From Candidatus Cloacimonadota bacterium (GTDB taxonomy: Bacteria > Cloacimonadota > Cloacimonadia > Cloacimonadales > TCS61), in NCBI GenBank assembly GCA_016927675.1, contig JAFGMF010000031.1, forward strand, positions 1 to 17,300: a stretch of DNA of 17,300 bases. Direction: 5' to 3'. Positions within the stretch are counted from its first letter, which is position 1. The number at the start of each line of letters is the position of its first letter. Made by a program: the position numbers and the translations under genes. Shown in pieces: positions 1 to 7,799 of this stretch. The notes beneath the pieces were generated by a model. The model made no database searches, had not been told where the DNA came from, and saw only the letters and a program-made list of their open reading frames with translations.

Positions 1-282
1 AATCCCATTTTTCAGTGTCAATTGATCCTGATAAGATACATTAAGCCAGTCGCAGCCGCCGCAAATTCCAAACACCGGACAGGCTGTTTCTATGCGAAGG
101 GGTGAAGATCTGATTATCTTATTAATTCTGCCGAAGAATGCACCTTTTCGTTCCGATGTTACTTCAATCTCCAGATCATCACCTGGTAAAGCATTAAGAA
201 CAAAGACTGGTTTTGAATTGTAAAATCCCAGACCATAACCCTGATAGACGACTTTTTCGATTGTCAGCTCAGGAATAGTCAA
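1..282 (-). CDS. rlmD: 23S rRNA (uracil-C5)-methyltransferase, RlmD/RumA type, N-terminal 94 residues only
   Basis: This is the N-terminal part of a SAM-dependent RNA uracil-5-methyltransferase; the gene continues past the left edge. Residues ~1-58 read as a TRAM RNA-binding domain. They are followed by the Fe-S signature C-x5-C-G-G-C at about residues 69-78 (ACPVFGICGGC) and then DWLNVSYQDQL, which matches the block after the cluster cysteines in RumA/RlmD. TRAM plus the [4Fe-4S] motif favours RlmD over RlmC or TrmA. The catalytic Cys and the SAM-binding half lie outside the window. I see no ATG. The best start is TTG at 282, which overlaps the TGA stop of the upstream glycosyltransferase (TTGA) and has AAAGG upstream. 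It is the last visible gene of a three-gene overlapping operon, so its translation is probably coupled. The family call is solid; the exact target uridine is inferred. Confidence 0.85.
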   Translation of the reverse strand, partial: MTIPELTIEKVVYQGYGLGFYNSKPVFVLNALPGDDLEIEVTSERKGAFFGRINKIIRSSPLRIETACPVFGICGGCDWLNVSYQDQLTLKNGI

Positions 283-992
283 ATTTTACCTTTTAAATGC
301 AGGAAACGTAATCTCCAAACGACGAAAATTGCTTCCCTGACAATTTTCTTGGACATCTTTGATTGACCGCTGCGCCGGTCTGTAAAGACAATGGGTATTT
401 CTTTGATCCTGAAACCTCTGACCCAGGCACGATAATTCATTTCGATCTGGAAGGAATAGCCATCCGAGATGATTTCATCAAGATCAATACTCTCTAGCAC
501 TTCTTTTCGGAAACATTTGAATCCACCGGTAGGATCTTTTACCGGTATACCGGTTATGAATTGAACGTATTTAGACGCCATATAGCTTAAGAGCAGTCGT
601 TTCAATGGCCAGTTTACAACATTCATTCCTTTGATGTATCTTGAGCCGATGATCAGATCATTATTCTCGATTTCTTTGAGCATTATCGGGATCATTTGAG
701 GATCGTGAGAAAAATCAGCATCCATTTCAAAGATCAGATCAAAGCCATGTTCCAGGGCATAACGGAATCCGGCTACATAAGCAGAACCCAAACCAAGTTT
801 CCCGGATCTCTTCAGCAAATGAATCCTTTTATCTTTCTTTAACTTTTCACTAACAATATCAGCAGTTCCATCTGGCGAATTATCATCGACGATCAGGACA
901 TCGATTATTTTATCCTGTTTGAGCACTTCAGCAATGATCTGTGCCACATTTTCAGCTTCATTGAAAGTAGGTATTATCACTAGAGCTTTCAT
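279..992 (-). CDS. GT2 glycosyltransferase, polyprenol/dolichyl-phosphate mannose synthase-like
   Basis: 237-residue GT-A fold enzyme of the DPM1/polyprenyl-phosphate sugar synthase group. It is predicted to move a hexose from a nucleotide sugar to a lipid phosphate at the cytoplasmic face of the inner membrane. Motifs run in the family order: VIIPTFNEAENV at 5-16, DDNSPDGT at 36-43, the metal-binding DAD at 91-93 followed by FSHDP, GSRY at 116-119, DPTGGFKCFR at 153-162, and the basic RRSGQSKMS segment at 206-214. There is no C-terminal membrane domain, so it is the short soluble type. Its ATG overlaps the stop of the upstream acyltransferase (TAATG), and its TGA overlaps the TTG start of the downstream methyltransferase. 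That implies one transcript. The sugar and final acceptor cannot be read from sequence. Confidence 0.88.
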   Translation of the reverse strand: MKALVIIPTFNEAENVAQIIAEVLKQDKIIDVLIVDDNSPDGTADIVSEKLKKDKRIHLLKRSGKLGLGSAYVAGFRYALEHGFDLIFEMDADFSHDPQMIPIMLKEIENNDLIIGSRYIKGMNVVNWPLKRLLLSYMASKYVQFITGIPVKDPTGGFKCFRKEVLESIDLDEIISDGYSFQIEMNYRAWVRGFRIKEIPIVFTDRRSGQSKMSKKIVREAIFVVWRLRFLHLKGKI

Positions 993-1744
993 TATTTATC
1001 CAGGTTATTATCCAGCAGTTGTTTTTCTGGCACCTTACCCCTGGATCGAGCGGGATTTCCCAGCCAGATTTCACCCGACGGAATATCTGTGGTGATCACA
1101 CTTCCTCCACCAGCCATTCCGTCTTCTTCGATCACTTTTCCGGGTAAAACTGTAGAATTAACTCCGATCCTGCCCCCCGTCTTAACGGTAACTCCACGAA
1201 AGTGTTTGAACCTTTCCGGATCACGTCCCATGTAATTATCATTACTCGTGGCAACACAAGGAGCAATAAAGCAATAATCTTCTACCCGGGAATAGGCGGT
1301 GAGATAACAGTTGGTCTCTAATTTATTCCGATCGCCGATTTTAACATAATTTTCTATGGCAGCACCTCTGCCGATGATATTATAATCTCCTATCTCAACA
1401 TTTTCCCGTACAGTTGCCATATCAGCGATCAGATTATATTCGCCGATCTGACAACCGGCATAGATTATAACGGCTGAACCGATCTGACATCTATTTCCGA
1501 TTTCTGCAGGTTTCAAGTTAATCTCTTCCTTGAAGATACTGCGAGGGGAGCGCATGGGTAATTTACCGACAATGGTTCTATCATCGATTCTGACATCGTC
1601 GGCAATCATAGTGCCGGCATGGATGATAACATTGTTGCCGATTTGACAATTTTTACCGATCTTAACATTATCTCCGATAATATTGAGCTTACCTAAGGTT
1701 GTACCCTGCCCGATCTCTGCAGATTCAGCTATCTGGTTTTCCAT
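992..1744 (-). CDS. left-handed beta-helix (hexapeptide repeat) acyl/acetyltransferase, LpxA/WlbB-like
   Basis: About 250 residues made largely of imperfect hexapeptide repeats ([IV]-G-x-x-x-x), for example IGDNVKIGKNCQIG near the start and a second run from about residue 83. This gives a left-handed beta-helix expected to act as a trimer that transfers an acyl or acetyl group from CoA or ACP. The segment VATSNDNYMGR, followed by the C-terminal GGSVITTDIPSGEIWLGNPAR, resembles nucleotide-sugar N-acetyltransferases of the WlbB/WbpD type more than a housekeeping LpxA. The C-terminal helical domain of LpxA is also missing. I chose ATG 1744 because AGGA sits six bases upstream; the other ATG, two codons earlier at 1750, touches that AGGA directly. 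The gene overlaps the downstream glycosyltransferase (TAATG). The likely role is a modified sugar for a surface glycan, but substrate and acyl donor are unknown. Confidence 0.8.
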   Translation of the reverse strand: MENQIAESAEIGQGTTLGKLNIIGDNVKIGKNCQIGNNVIIHAGTMIADDVRIDDRTIVGKLPMRSPRSIFKEEINLKPAEIGNRCQIGSAVIIYAGCQIGEYNLIADMATVRENVEIGDYNIIGRGAAIENYVKIGDRNKLETNCYLTAYSRVEDYCFIAPCVATSNDNYMGRDPERFKHFRGVTVKTGGRIGVNSTVLPGKVIEEDGMAGGGSVITTDIPSGEIWLGNPARSRGKVPEKQLLDNNLDK

Positions 1745-1750
1745 GTTCAT

Positions 1751-1754
1751 TCCT
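1751..1754 (-). promoter_or_regulatory. Shine-Dalgarno core deciding the acyltransferase start
   Basis: AGGA on the minus strand lies directly against ATG 1750 but six bases from ATG 1744. Normal spacing favours 1744. Confidence 0.5.
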
Positions 1755-1767
1755 GTATTAATTTGAG

Positions 1768-1798
1768 TTATTAATCAAAACTCCGCTTTTCACGTAAA
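1768..1798 (-). promoter_or_regulatory. possible promoter of the acyltransferase operon
   Basis: Downstream of the gdh terminator the minus strand carries TTTACG (1793-1798) and an AT-rich ATTAAT/TAATAA about 17 bases on. The match to sigma-70 elements is weak. The main reason to expect a promoter here is that transcription of the upstream gene appears to end at 1815-1836. Confidence 0.3.
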
Positions 1799-1808
1799 GG
1801 TTTTTTTA

Positions 1809-1836
1809 ATAAAAAAGGCTGCATTTCAGCAGCCTT
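1809..1836 (-). terminator. intrinsic terminator after the NAD-type gdh
   Basis: Perfect 8-bp stem AAGGCTGC (1815-1822) / GCAGCCTT (1829-1836) with the 6-base loop ATTTCA. On the minus strand it is followed by a T-rich tract (TTTTTTATT). It begins about 20 bases after the gdh stop. A T-run (1842-1847) also follows the stem on the plus strand, so it could work in both directions. Confidence 0.88.
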
Positions 1837-1857
1837 CTTAATTTTTTCGGATTCGAA

Positions 1858-3189
1858 TCAGACAATACCATGATCGAGCATGGCATTTGCGACTTTCATG
1901 AATCCAGCAATATTAGCGCCTTTAACATAATCGGTGTAACCATCTTTGCTGCCGTACAATTCACATTGATCATGGATATTTTTCATGATCACTTTCAATT
2001 TTTGATCGACTTCATCCCGTGACCAGTTAAAGCGCAGACTGTTTTGGGACATTTCCAGACCTGAAGTTGCCACACCGCCTGCATTAGCAGCTTTACCGGG
2101 AGCAAAAAGTATTTTACTCTCCTGCAATACTTCCACTGCTTCCGGAGTACAGGGCATATTTGCTCCTTCGGCAACACAGATACAACCGTTTTTGACAAGC
2201 ATTTCGGCATCTTCTCGAAGAAGTTCGTTCTGGGTTGCACATGGAATGGCAACGTCACATTTAACTTCCCAGGGTCGCTTACCGGCTACAAAATCAACTC
2301 CAAATTCATCTGCATAGTCTTTTACCGTATCCCGGTTGGATGCTCGCATCTCCAGCATAAACTCTACTTTATCGCCTGTTATACCTTCTTTATCGTAGAT
2401 ATAACCATCAGGACCAGAAAGTGTAACAACTTTTCCGCCAAGTTCATTGATCTTTTGAACTGCGCCCCAGGCAACATTACCAAAACCTGAGACAAGCACA
2501 GTCTTGTTCTCAAAGCCTTCACCTTTTGTACCCAGCATCGAATTGGCAAAATATACAGCACCAAATCCAGTTGCTTCAGGTCGGATCAAACTTCCACCCC
2601 AATTGAGACCTTTTCCGGTAAGTACACCGGTAAATTCATTAACCAGTTTCTTATACATACCAAAAAGATAACCTATCTCGCGACCACCTACTCCGATGTC
2701 ACCAGCCGGTACGTCTGTATTAGGGCCGATATGACGAAACAATTCAGACATGAAGGACTGACAGAAACGCATTATCTCATAGTCGGATCTGCCTTTGGCG
2801 TTAAAATCCGATCCACCTTTACCGCCACCCATTGGCAGAGTTGTAAGACTGTTCTTGAAGATCTGCTCAAATCCGAGAAATTTCAGAATACTCAGATTAA
2901 CACTCGGGTGAAATCTGAGTCCGCCTTTATAGGGACCGATCGCGCTGTTGAATTCAATCCGATATCCACGATTAACGTGAACTTCACCACGATCATCGAC
3001 CCAGGGAACGCGGAACATAATCACCCGTTCGGGCTCGACAATTCTGTCCAGAATTTTTGCCTGTTTAAATCTGGGATTGGAATCATAAATTTCCCAGACT
3101 GATTCCACTACTTCTTTAACTGCCTGTAGAAATTCGGGCTGTGCCGGATTTTTAGCAGCTACACCTTCAAGAAAATCATGCATTTTCAT
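1858..3189 (-). CDS. gdh: glutamate dehydrogenase, hexameric, NAD-type coenzyme signature (copy 1)
   Basis: 443-residue small hexameric glutamate dehydrogenase, interconverting glutamate and 2-oxoglutarate plus ammonia. The catalytic domain keeps PYKGG (K88), IFKNS (K112), GGGKGG (K124) and PAGDIG (D164), the lysines and aspartate known from the Clostridium symbiosum enzyme. The Rossmann domain has GFGNVA (235-240) and SGPDGYIYD (258-266). Phe236, Pro260 and Asp261 correspond to the clostridial residues tied to NAD preference, and the stretch through MLEMRAS also follows the clostridial enzyme. Hence NAD use, and probably a catabolic direction, is predicted. The start at 3189 has GGAGG five bases upstream; the ATG two codons later is less well spaced. 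The gene has its own upstream CTTGACA element and lies between two intrinsic terminators, so it is probably transcribed separately from the second gdh copy. Confidence 0.96.
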   Translation of the reverse strand: MKMHDFLEGVAAKNPAQPEFLQAVKEVVESVWEIYDSNPRFKQAKILDRIVEPERVIMFRVPWVDDRGEVHVNRGYRIEFNSAIGPYKGGLRFHPSVNLSILKFLGFEQIFKNSLTTLPMGGGKGGSDFNAKGRSDYEIMRFCQSFMSELFRHIGPNTDVPAGDIGVGGREIGYLFGMYKKLVNEFTGVLTGKGLNWGGSLIRPEATGFGAVYFANSMLGTKGEGFENKTVLVSGFGNVAWGAVQKINELGGKVVTLSGPDGYIYDKEGITGDKVEFMLEMRASNRDTVKDYADEFGVDFVAGKRPWEVKCDVAIPCATQNELLREDAEMLVKNGCICVAEGANMPCTPEAVEVLQESKILFAPGKAANAGGVATSGLEMSQNSLRFNWSRDEVDQKLKVIMKNIHDQCELYGSKDGYTDYVKGANIAGFMKVANAMLDHGIV

Positions 3190-3218
3190 GATCGCCTCCA
3201 GTCTTAATTAATTTATGC

Positions 3219-3248
3219 CTAAAATAAGTTGCCAAAAATATTGTCAAG
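3219..3248 (-). promoter_or_regulatory. likely promoter of NAD-type gdh
   Basis: On the minus strand CTTGACA (3242-3248) gives a perfect -35 hexamer. About 17 bases on is only an AT-rich TTTTAG/ATTTTA, so the -10 is poor. It lies between the terminator of the other gdh and this start, in the right orientation. Confidence 0.5.
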
Positions 3249-3311
3249 GAAAGTTAACTAATTCTTAATTACACATTATAAATCATTATCCTCGTTAAGT
3301 TTAGAATAAAA

Positions 3312-3342
3312 AAAATGCCCTCTTGAAATAAGGGCATTTTTC
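3312..3342 (-). terminator. intrinsic terminator after the NADP-type gdh
   Basis: Stem AAAAATGCCCT (3312-3322) / AGGGCATTTTT (3332-3342) with a 9-base loop. On the minus strand it runs into a T-tract. It lies about 25 bases after the stop of the gdh at 3366-4697 and separates the two gdh transcripts. Confidence 0.88.
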
Positions 3343-3365
3343 ACTATCAAAAGCTGAGAAATTTA

Positions 3366-4712
<1,347 letters not shown>

Positions 4713-4733
4713 TTATTTGGATTTTACAAGCCG

Positions 4734-4763
4734 AAAAATTTAATCTTGTTTGATAATGTCAAG
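4734..4763 (-). promoter_or_regulatory. possible promoter of NADP-type gdhA
   Basis: Minus-strand CTTGACA (4757-4763) is a perfect -35 hexamer in the gap between the receiver/ATP-grasp gene and gdhA. About 17 bases on there is only ATTTTT/AATTTT, so the -10 is weak. Confidence 0.4.
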
Positions 4764-4788
4764 AACTTCTCTCTTTCTCATCTTTGTT

Positions 4789-7779
4789 TCAACCAGTGCT
4801 GCTTTTATTTTCCTTGAGTATCACTGCCTTCCCGGACTTACCGTCAATTTTCACAAGCACTGCTTCCGGCATTCTGATATGTACTACATGCTCTGTTGTT
4901 GTTTCTGCCTGTTGAGATTTTAACCATTCCCAGTTAAGATAATTTTTTTTGATATTATGATGAACTGTAAAATATCCGATGTTCATTGCAACCAGGTTAT
5001 GAAAGAAATGGCTGCCCTGAGATGCTTCGATCACATAATCTTCCATGCTTGTTTCAACAATGATCTTTGCTTTGTTGATCTGTGCCCAGTTTACCGGAAT
5101 TCCCAGAAAACGGTCACTCGAGCCCCAACGGCCAGGACCTATCAGGATATACTGACAGTTCTCCTGCTTCATTTTTTCATTGATGAAATCAATCTCCGAA
5201 ACCATCTCCAATGTTTTTGTATTATCAAATTTATCCGGATCTACATAAACTATATCCCGAATTCCCTTTAATATTCCATTTCCCATCGCTTTTTCCGAGT
5301 AAAGCACTAAATCTTCCGGAGTTAATTTATCGATTGCCACTACGGTGTCTTCACGGGTTACTGACAGTGGTCTGATCTGCAATATATAAAATCTTGGTTT
5401 GGTTTGTGTTACATCAGACTGAGCAAGATCAACCGCAAATTCTATCTCTACTGGAACACCCAGACCAACCTCACCGATATCAAGCAATCGAAGCAGGATA
5501 CTAGTGAGAGGAAAATGATTATAATGAATTACATTTCGAAAAGTGATTACTCGTGGTCCACGGACATATTTCCCATCCTGGAAACTGAAATTCTCATGAT
5601 CCCAAACCGAACTGGTTTCCAGAAAAAGCTCCTGAAGATGTTTTTCGAGTATCCGGACTTTTTTAAGGGTAGATGTTTCTCCGTCGAGCAAATTGAAATT
5701 CTGTTCTTTCAGGTCTAATGCATAGAAATGGCGTTGACTGTTCTCTACGATGCCGTCTGGCTCCAGCAGGTCTATCCTCGGATGTTTGGGACAGTAGCGA
5801 TAAGCTCTTTCACCGTCGACAACCGATTTCCCCAATCCCACTGCCACGGCAGCTATCCCGTCACTATGCTCCATTCCGGATTTCGGATAGAAATTATAAG
5901 ATTGCGCTGCTCCGGAGAAGAGAGGAAAGAAAAGGTCAGGTTCATACTCATTACCACCTATTTCCTGAATGACTACAGCCATTTTTTCTTCTTCAATTTT
6001 ATAATTGATTCCTTCAATATATTTGCGTGGATTCTCCTGAAAAGGAGTTGCAAAAATCATTTTAACAGCACTCTGCAGATGAGCCAGGCGCAGTTCCGGA
6101 TCAGGATTGTCATTGGGCAACATAAATGTTTTGTAAATCCCGGCAAAAGGTTGTGATTGAGAATCCTCCAGAAGCCCTGAAGATCGAATTGCCAGAGGTA
6201 CTTTTATCTGCTCAAGCATCAACCTTAAACGATTATTCAACTCTTCTGATAATTCACCTTTCAGGAATATCTCACTGATCTCAAGGTCACTTTTCTTAAT
6301 GATCTTATCTGTATTTATTCTGTTGAAATCCAGAAATTTGTCAAATTCATTAGTCCCGATGATAGCTGTTTTAGGCAACCGAATTTCAACATCGGGAAAC
6401 TCCTTATCCAACCCCATAGTCACCAGCAGAGCATTTAAAAATGATAAACCTCTCCCTTTACCGCCCAGTGAACCATCTGCCAACTGGATGATCTTATCTT
6501 CCTCGGAAAAAAGAGAAGGGTCAAATTTAACGACTTTACCACGATTCTGCTGTTTTCTTACCTGGTGGATCGTATTTATCAGAAATTTCCGGATATCATC
6601 AACATTAAGAAAATCTGAAGCAACAACATATCGGATCTGTTTGGCTATATTAACCTCTCCATGAGCCATCAGCCAGGCAGAAAAATGATTTCGGTTTGCG
6701 TGATACATCAGTGATTCTTCCGGAATAACTGCTATTTTTTTCTCAAAATGATACATCGACCTGGCTCGATCGATTTCTTCTCCCTGTTCATTACGAAAAA
6801 CAAAATCACCAAAACCAAGATTATTAACAATAAAATTTCTGATTTCATTGAGCAGGTTCTGTGAATCTTTATCCACAAATTCAGCGTTTAATTTACTCGC
6901 TTCAATTCTGTTCAGGGGATCGGCGGATTGCATCATCACGGGAAGATCCGGATCACTTTCCCGGATTTCCCTGATTAATTTTATTCCACCTGTCTGTTCA
7001 AACTGATCATTTACTTTCAGATTAACATTGGTGATTATACAGATTATATAATCCTTGTATTTTTGGTAAATAGAGATGGCATCCTCATAATCATGGGCAA
7101 GTAGAACTTTCGGCCTGGCTCTCATTCTCAGTCTTTTATTGGAATCATGCAGCTCTGATTCGATCAGTTCCTGGGTTAATTTCATACTCTCTGCATAAAA
7201 AATCGGAAGGAACAGAGAATAATAATTTATTGCACTTTCGATCAGCAGGACTACTCTGATATGCCCAAATTTAGTGTCATAATCGAGATTCATCTTATCT
7301 TCGATCAACTTGATCATGGCAATGAACAATTTGGCGTCACCACGCCAGAGAAAAACTCCGTTGAAACCCTTGAGCAGCTCAGGATTACTGGATACGATAT
7401 CCACATAAGATGCTTTGTTCAGAAGCAGCAAAAGCGGCAGATCCGGATATTTTTTTCTGATCTGACTACTCAACTCAAAGGGAGTAATATTCCCGATTCT
7501 CATCATGATTATGACCAGATCAATTTCTTCTCTATCAAGGATGTTAAGAATATCATCACTGAAAGTTACGGTAATGATCCGAGGTGATGTACTCAGATCG
7601 AGTTGCCTGTATTCTCCGTGGAGTTGTTCAGACAGTCTTCCGTCACTTTCCAGCACATAAGCATCAAAGATACTCGAGATCAGCAGAATGTTTTTTACTC
7701 TCTGCTTCATCAGATTATGAAAGTTGTCATCTCCGAATTTAAATTTGCGATAATAATACTTCAGGTCTTCATAATTCAT
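4789..7779 (-). CDS. double pseudo-receiver / PPDK_N ATP-grasp protein, paralogue A (function unknown)
   Basis: 996 residues. Residues ~28-160 form a receiver-like domain whose beta-3 reads DLVIIMMRIG, with Met at the phosphoacceptor place. Residues ~174-322 form a second receiver with VVLLIES (E181, S182), IICIITN (N251), MMQS (S285) and VDK (K304), so the phosphoacceptor Asp is Asn and one acidic-pair Asp is Ser. From ~430 comes a PEP-synthase-type ATP-grasp domain: LGGKGRG (K441), IRSSGLLEDSQSQPFAG (R532, E538, D539), VEIEF (E780) and QIRP (801-804). The last ~190 residues hold GPGRWGSSDRFLGIP (881-895) and SQGSHFFHN (H924, H927). The TCHAAI-type phosphohistidine domain and the PEP TIM barrel are absent, so a PEP synthase label would be wrong. 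A nucleotide-binding regulator or a phosphotransferase with unknown acceptor is more likely. The gene follows paralogue B by 20 bases in the same operon and precedes gdhA. Confidence 0.85.
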   Translation of the reverse strand: MNYEDLKYYYRKFKFGDDNFHNLMKQRVKNILLISSIFDAYVLESDGRLSEQLHGEYRQLDLSTSPRIITVTFSDDILNILDREEIDLVIIMMRIGNITPFELSSQIRKKYPDLPLLLLLNKASYVDIVSSNPELLKGFNGVFLWRGDAKLFIAMIKLIEDKMNLDYDTKFGHIRVVLLIESAINYYSLFLPIFYAESMKLTQELIESELHDSNKRLRMRARPKVLLAHDYEDAISIYQKYKDYIICIITNVNLKVNDQFEQTGGIKLIREIRESDPDLPVMMQSADPLNRIEASKLNAEFVDKDSQNLLNEIRNFIVNNLGFGDFVFRNEQGEEIDRARSMYHFEKKIAVIPEESLMYHANRNHFSAWLMAHGEVNIAKQIRYVVASDFLNVDDIRKFLINTIHQVRKQQNRGKVVKFDPSLFSEEDKIIQLADGSLGGKGRGLSFLNALLVTMGLDKEFPDVEIRLPKTAIIGTNEFDKFLDFNRINTDKIIKKSDLEISEIFLKGELSEELNNRLRLMLEQIKVPLAIRSSGLLEDSQSQPFAGIYKTFMLPNDNPDPELRLAHLQSAVKMIFATPFQENPRKYIEGINYKIEEEKMAVVIQEIGGNEYEPDLFFPLFSGAAQSYNFYPKSGMEHSDGIAAVAVGLGKSVVDGERAYRYCPKHPRIDLLEPDGIVENSQRHFYALDLKEQNFNLLDGETSTLKKVRILEKHLQELFLETSSVWDHENFSFQDGKYVRGPRVITFRNVIHYNHFPLTSILLRLLDIGEVGLGVPVEIEFAVDLAQSDVTQTKPRFYILQIRPLSVTREDTVVAIDKLTPEDLVLYSEKAMGNGILKGIRDIVYVDPDKFDNTKTLEMVSEIDFINEKMKQENCQYILIGPGRWGSSDRFLGIPVNWAQINKAKIIVETSMEDYVIEASQGSHFFHNLVAMNIGYFTVHHNIKKNYLNWEWLKSQQAETTTEHVVHIRMPEAVLVKIDGKSGKAVILKENKSSTG

Positions 7780-7799
7780 TTTATTTATCCGATTTTCTC

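Noticed and set aside
2731..3102. Plus-strand open frame of 123 codons inside the NAD-type gdh
   Set aside because: It is antisense to a strongly conserved gene, has no family features, and a comparable antisense frame appears by chance in the sister gene.
5404..6156. Several plus-strand open frames of 84-142 codons opposite the ATP-grasp gene
   Set aside because: They are antisense to a conserved coding sequence, overlap each other in different frames and show no recognisable protein features.
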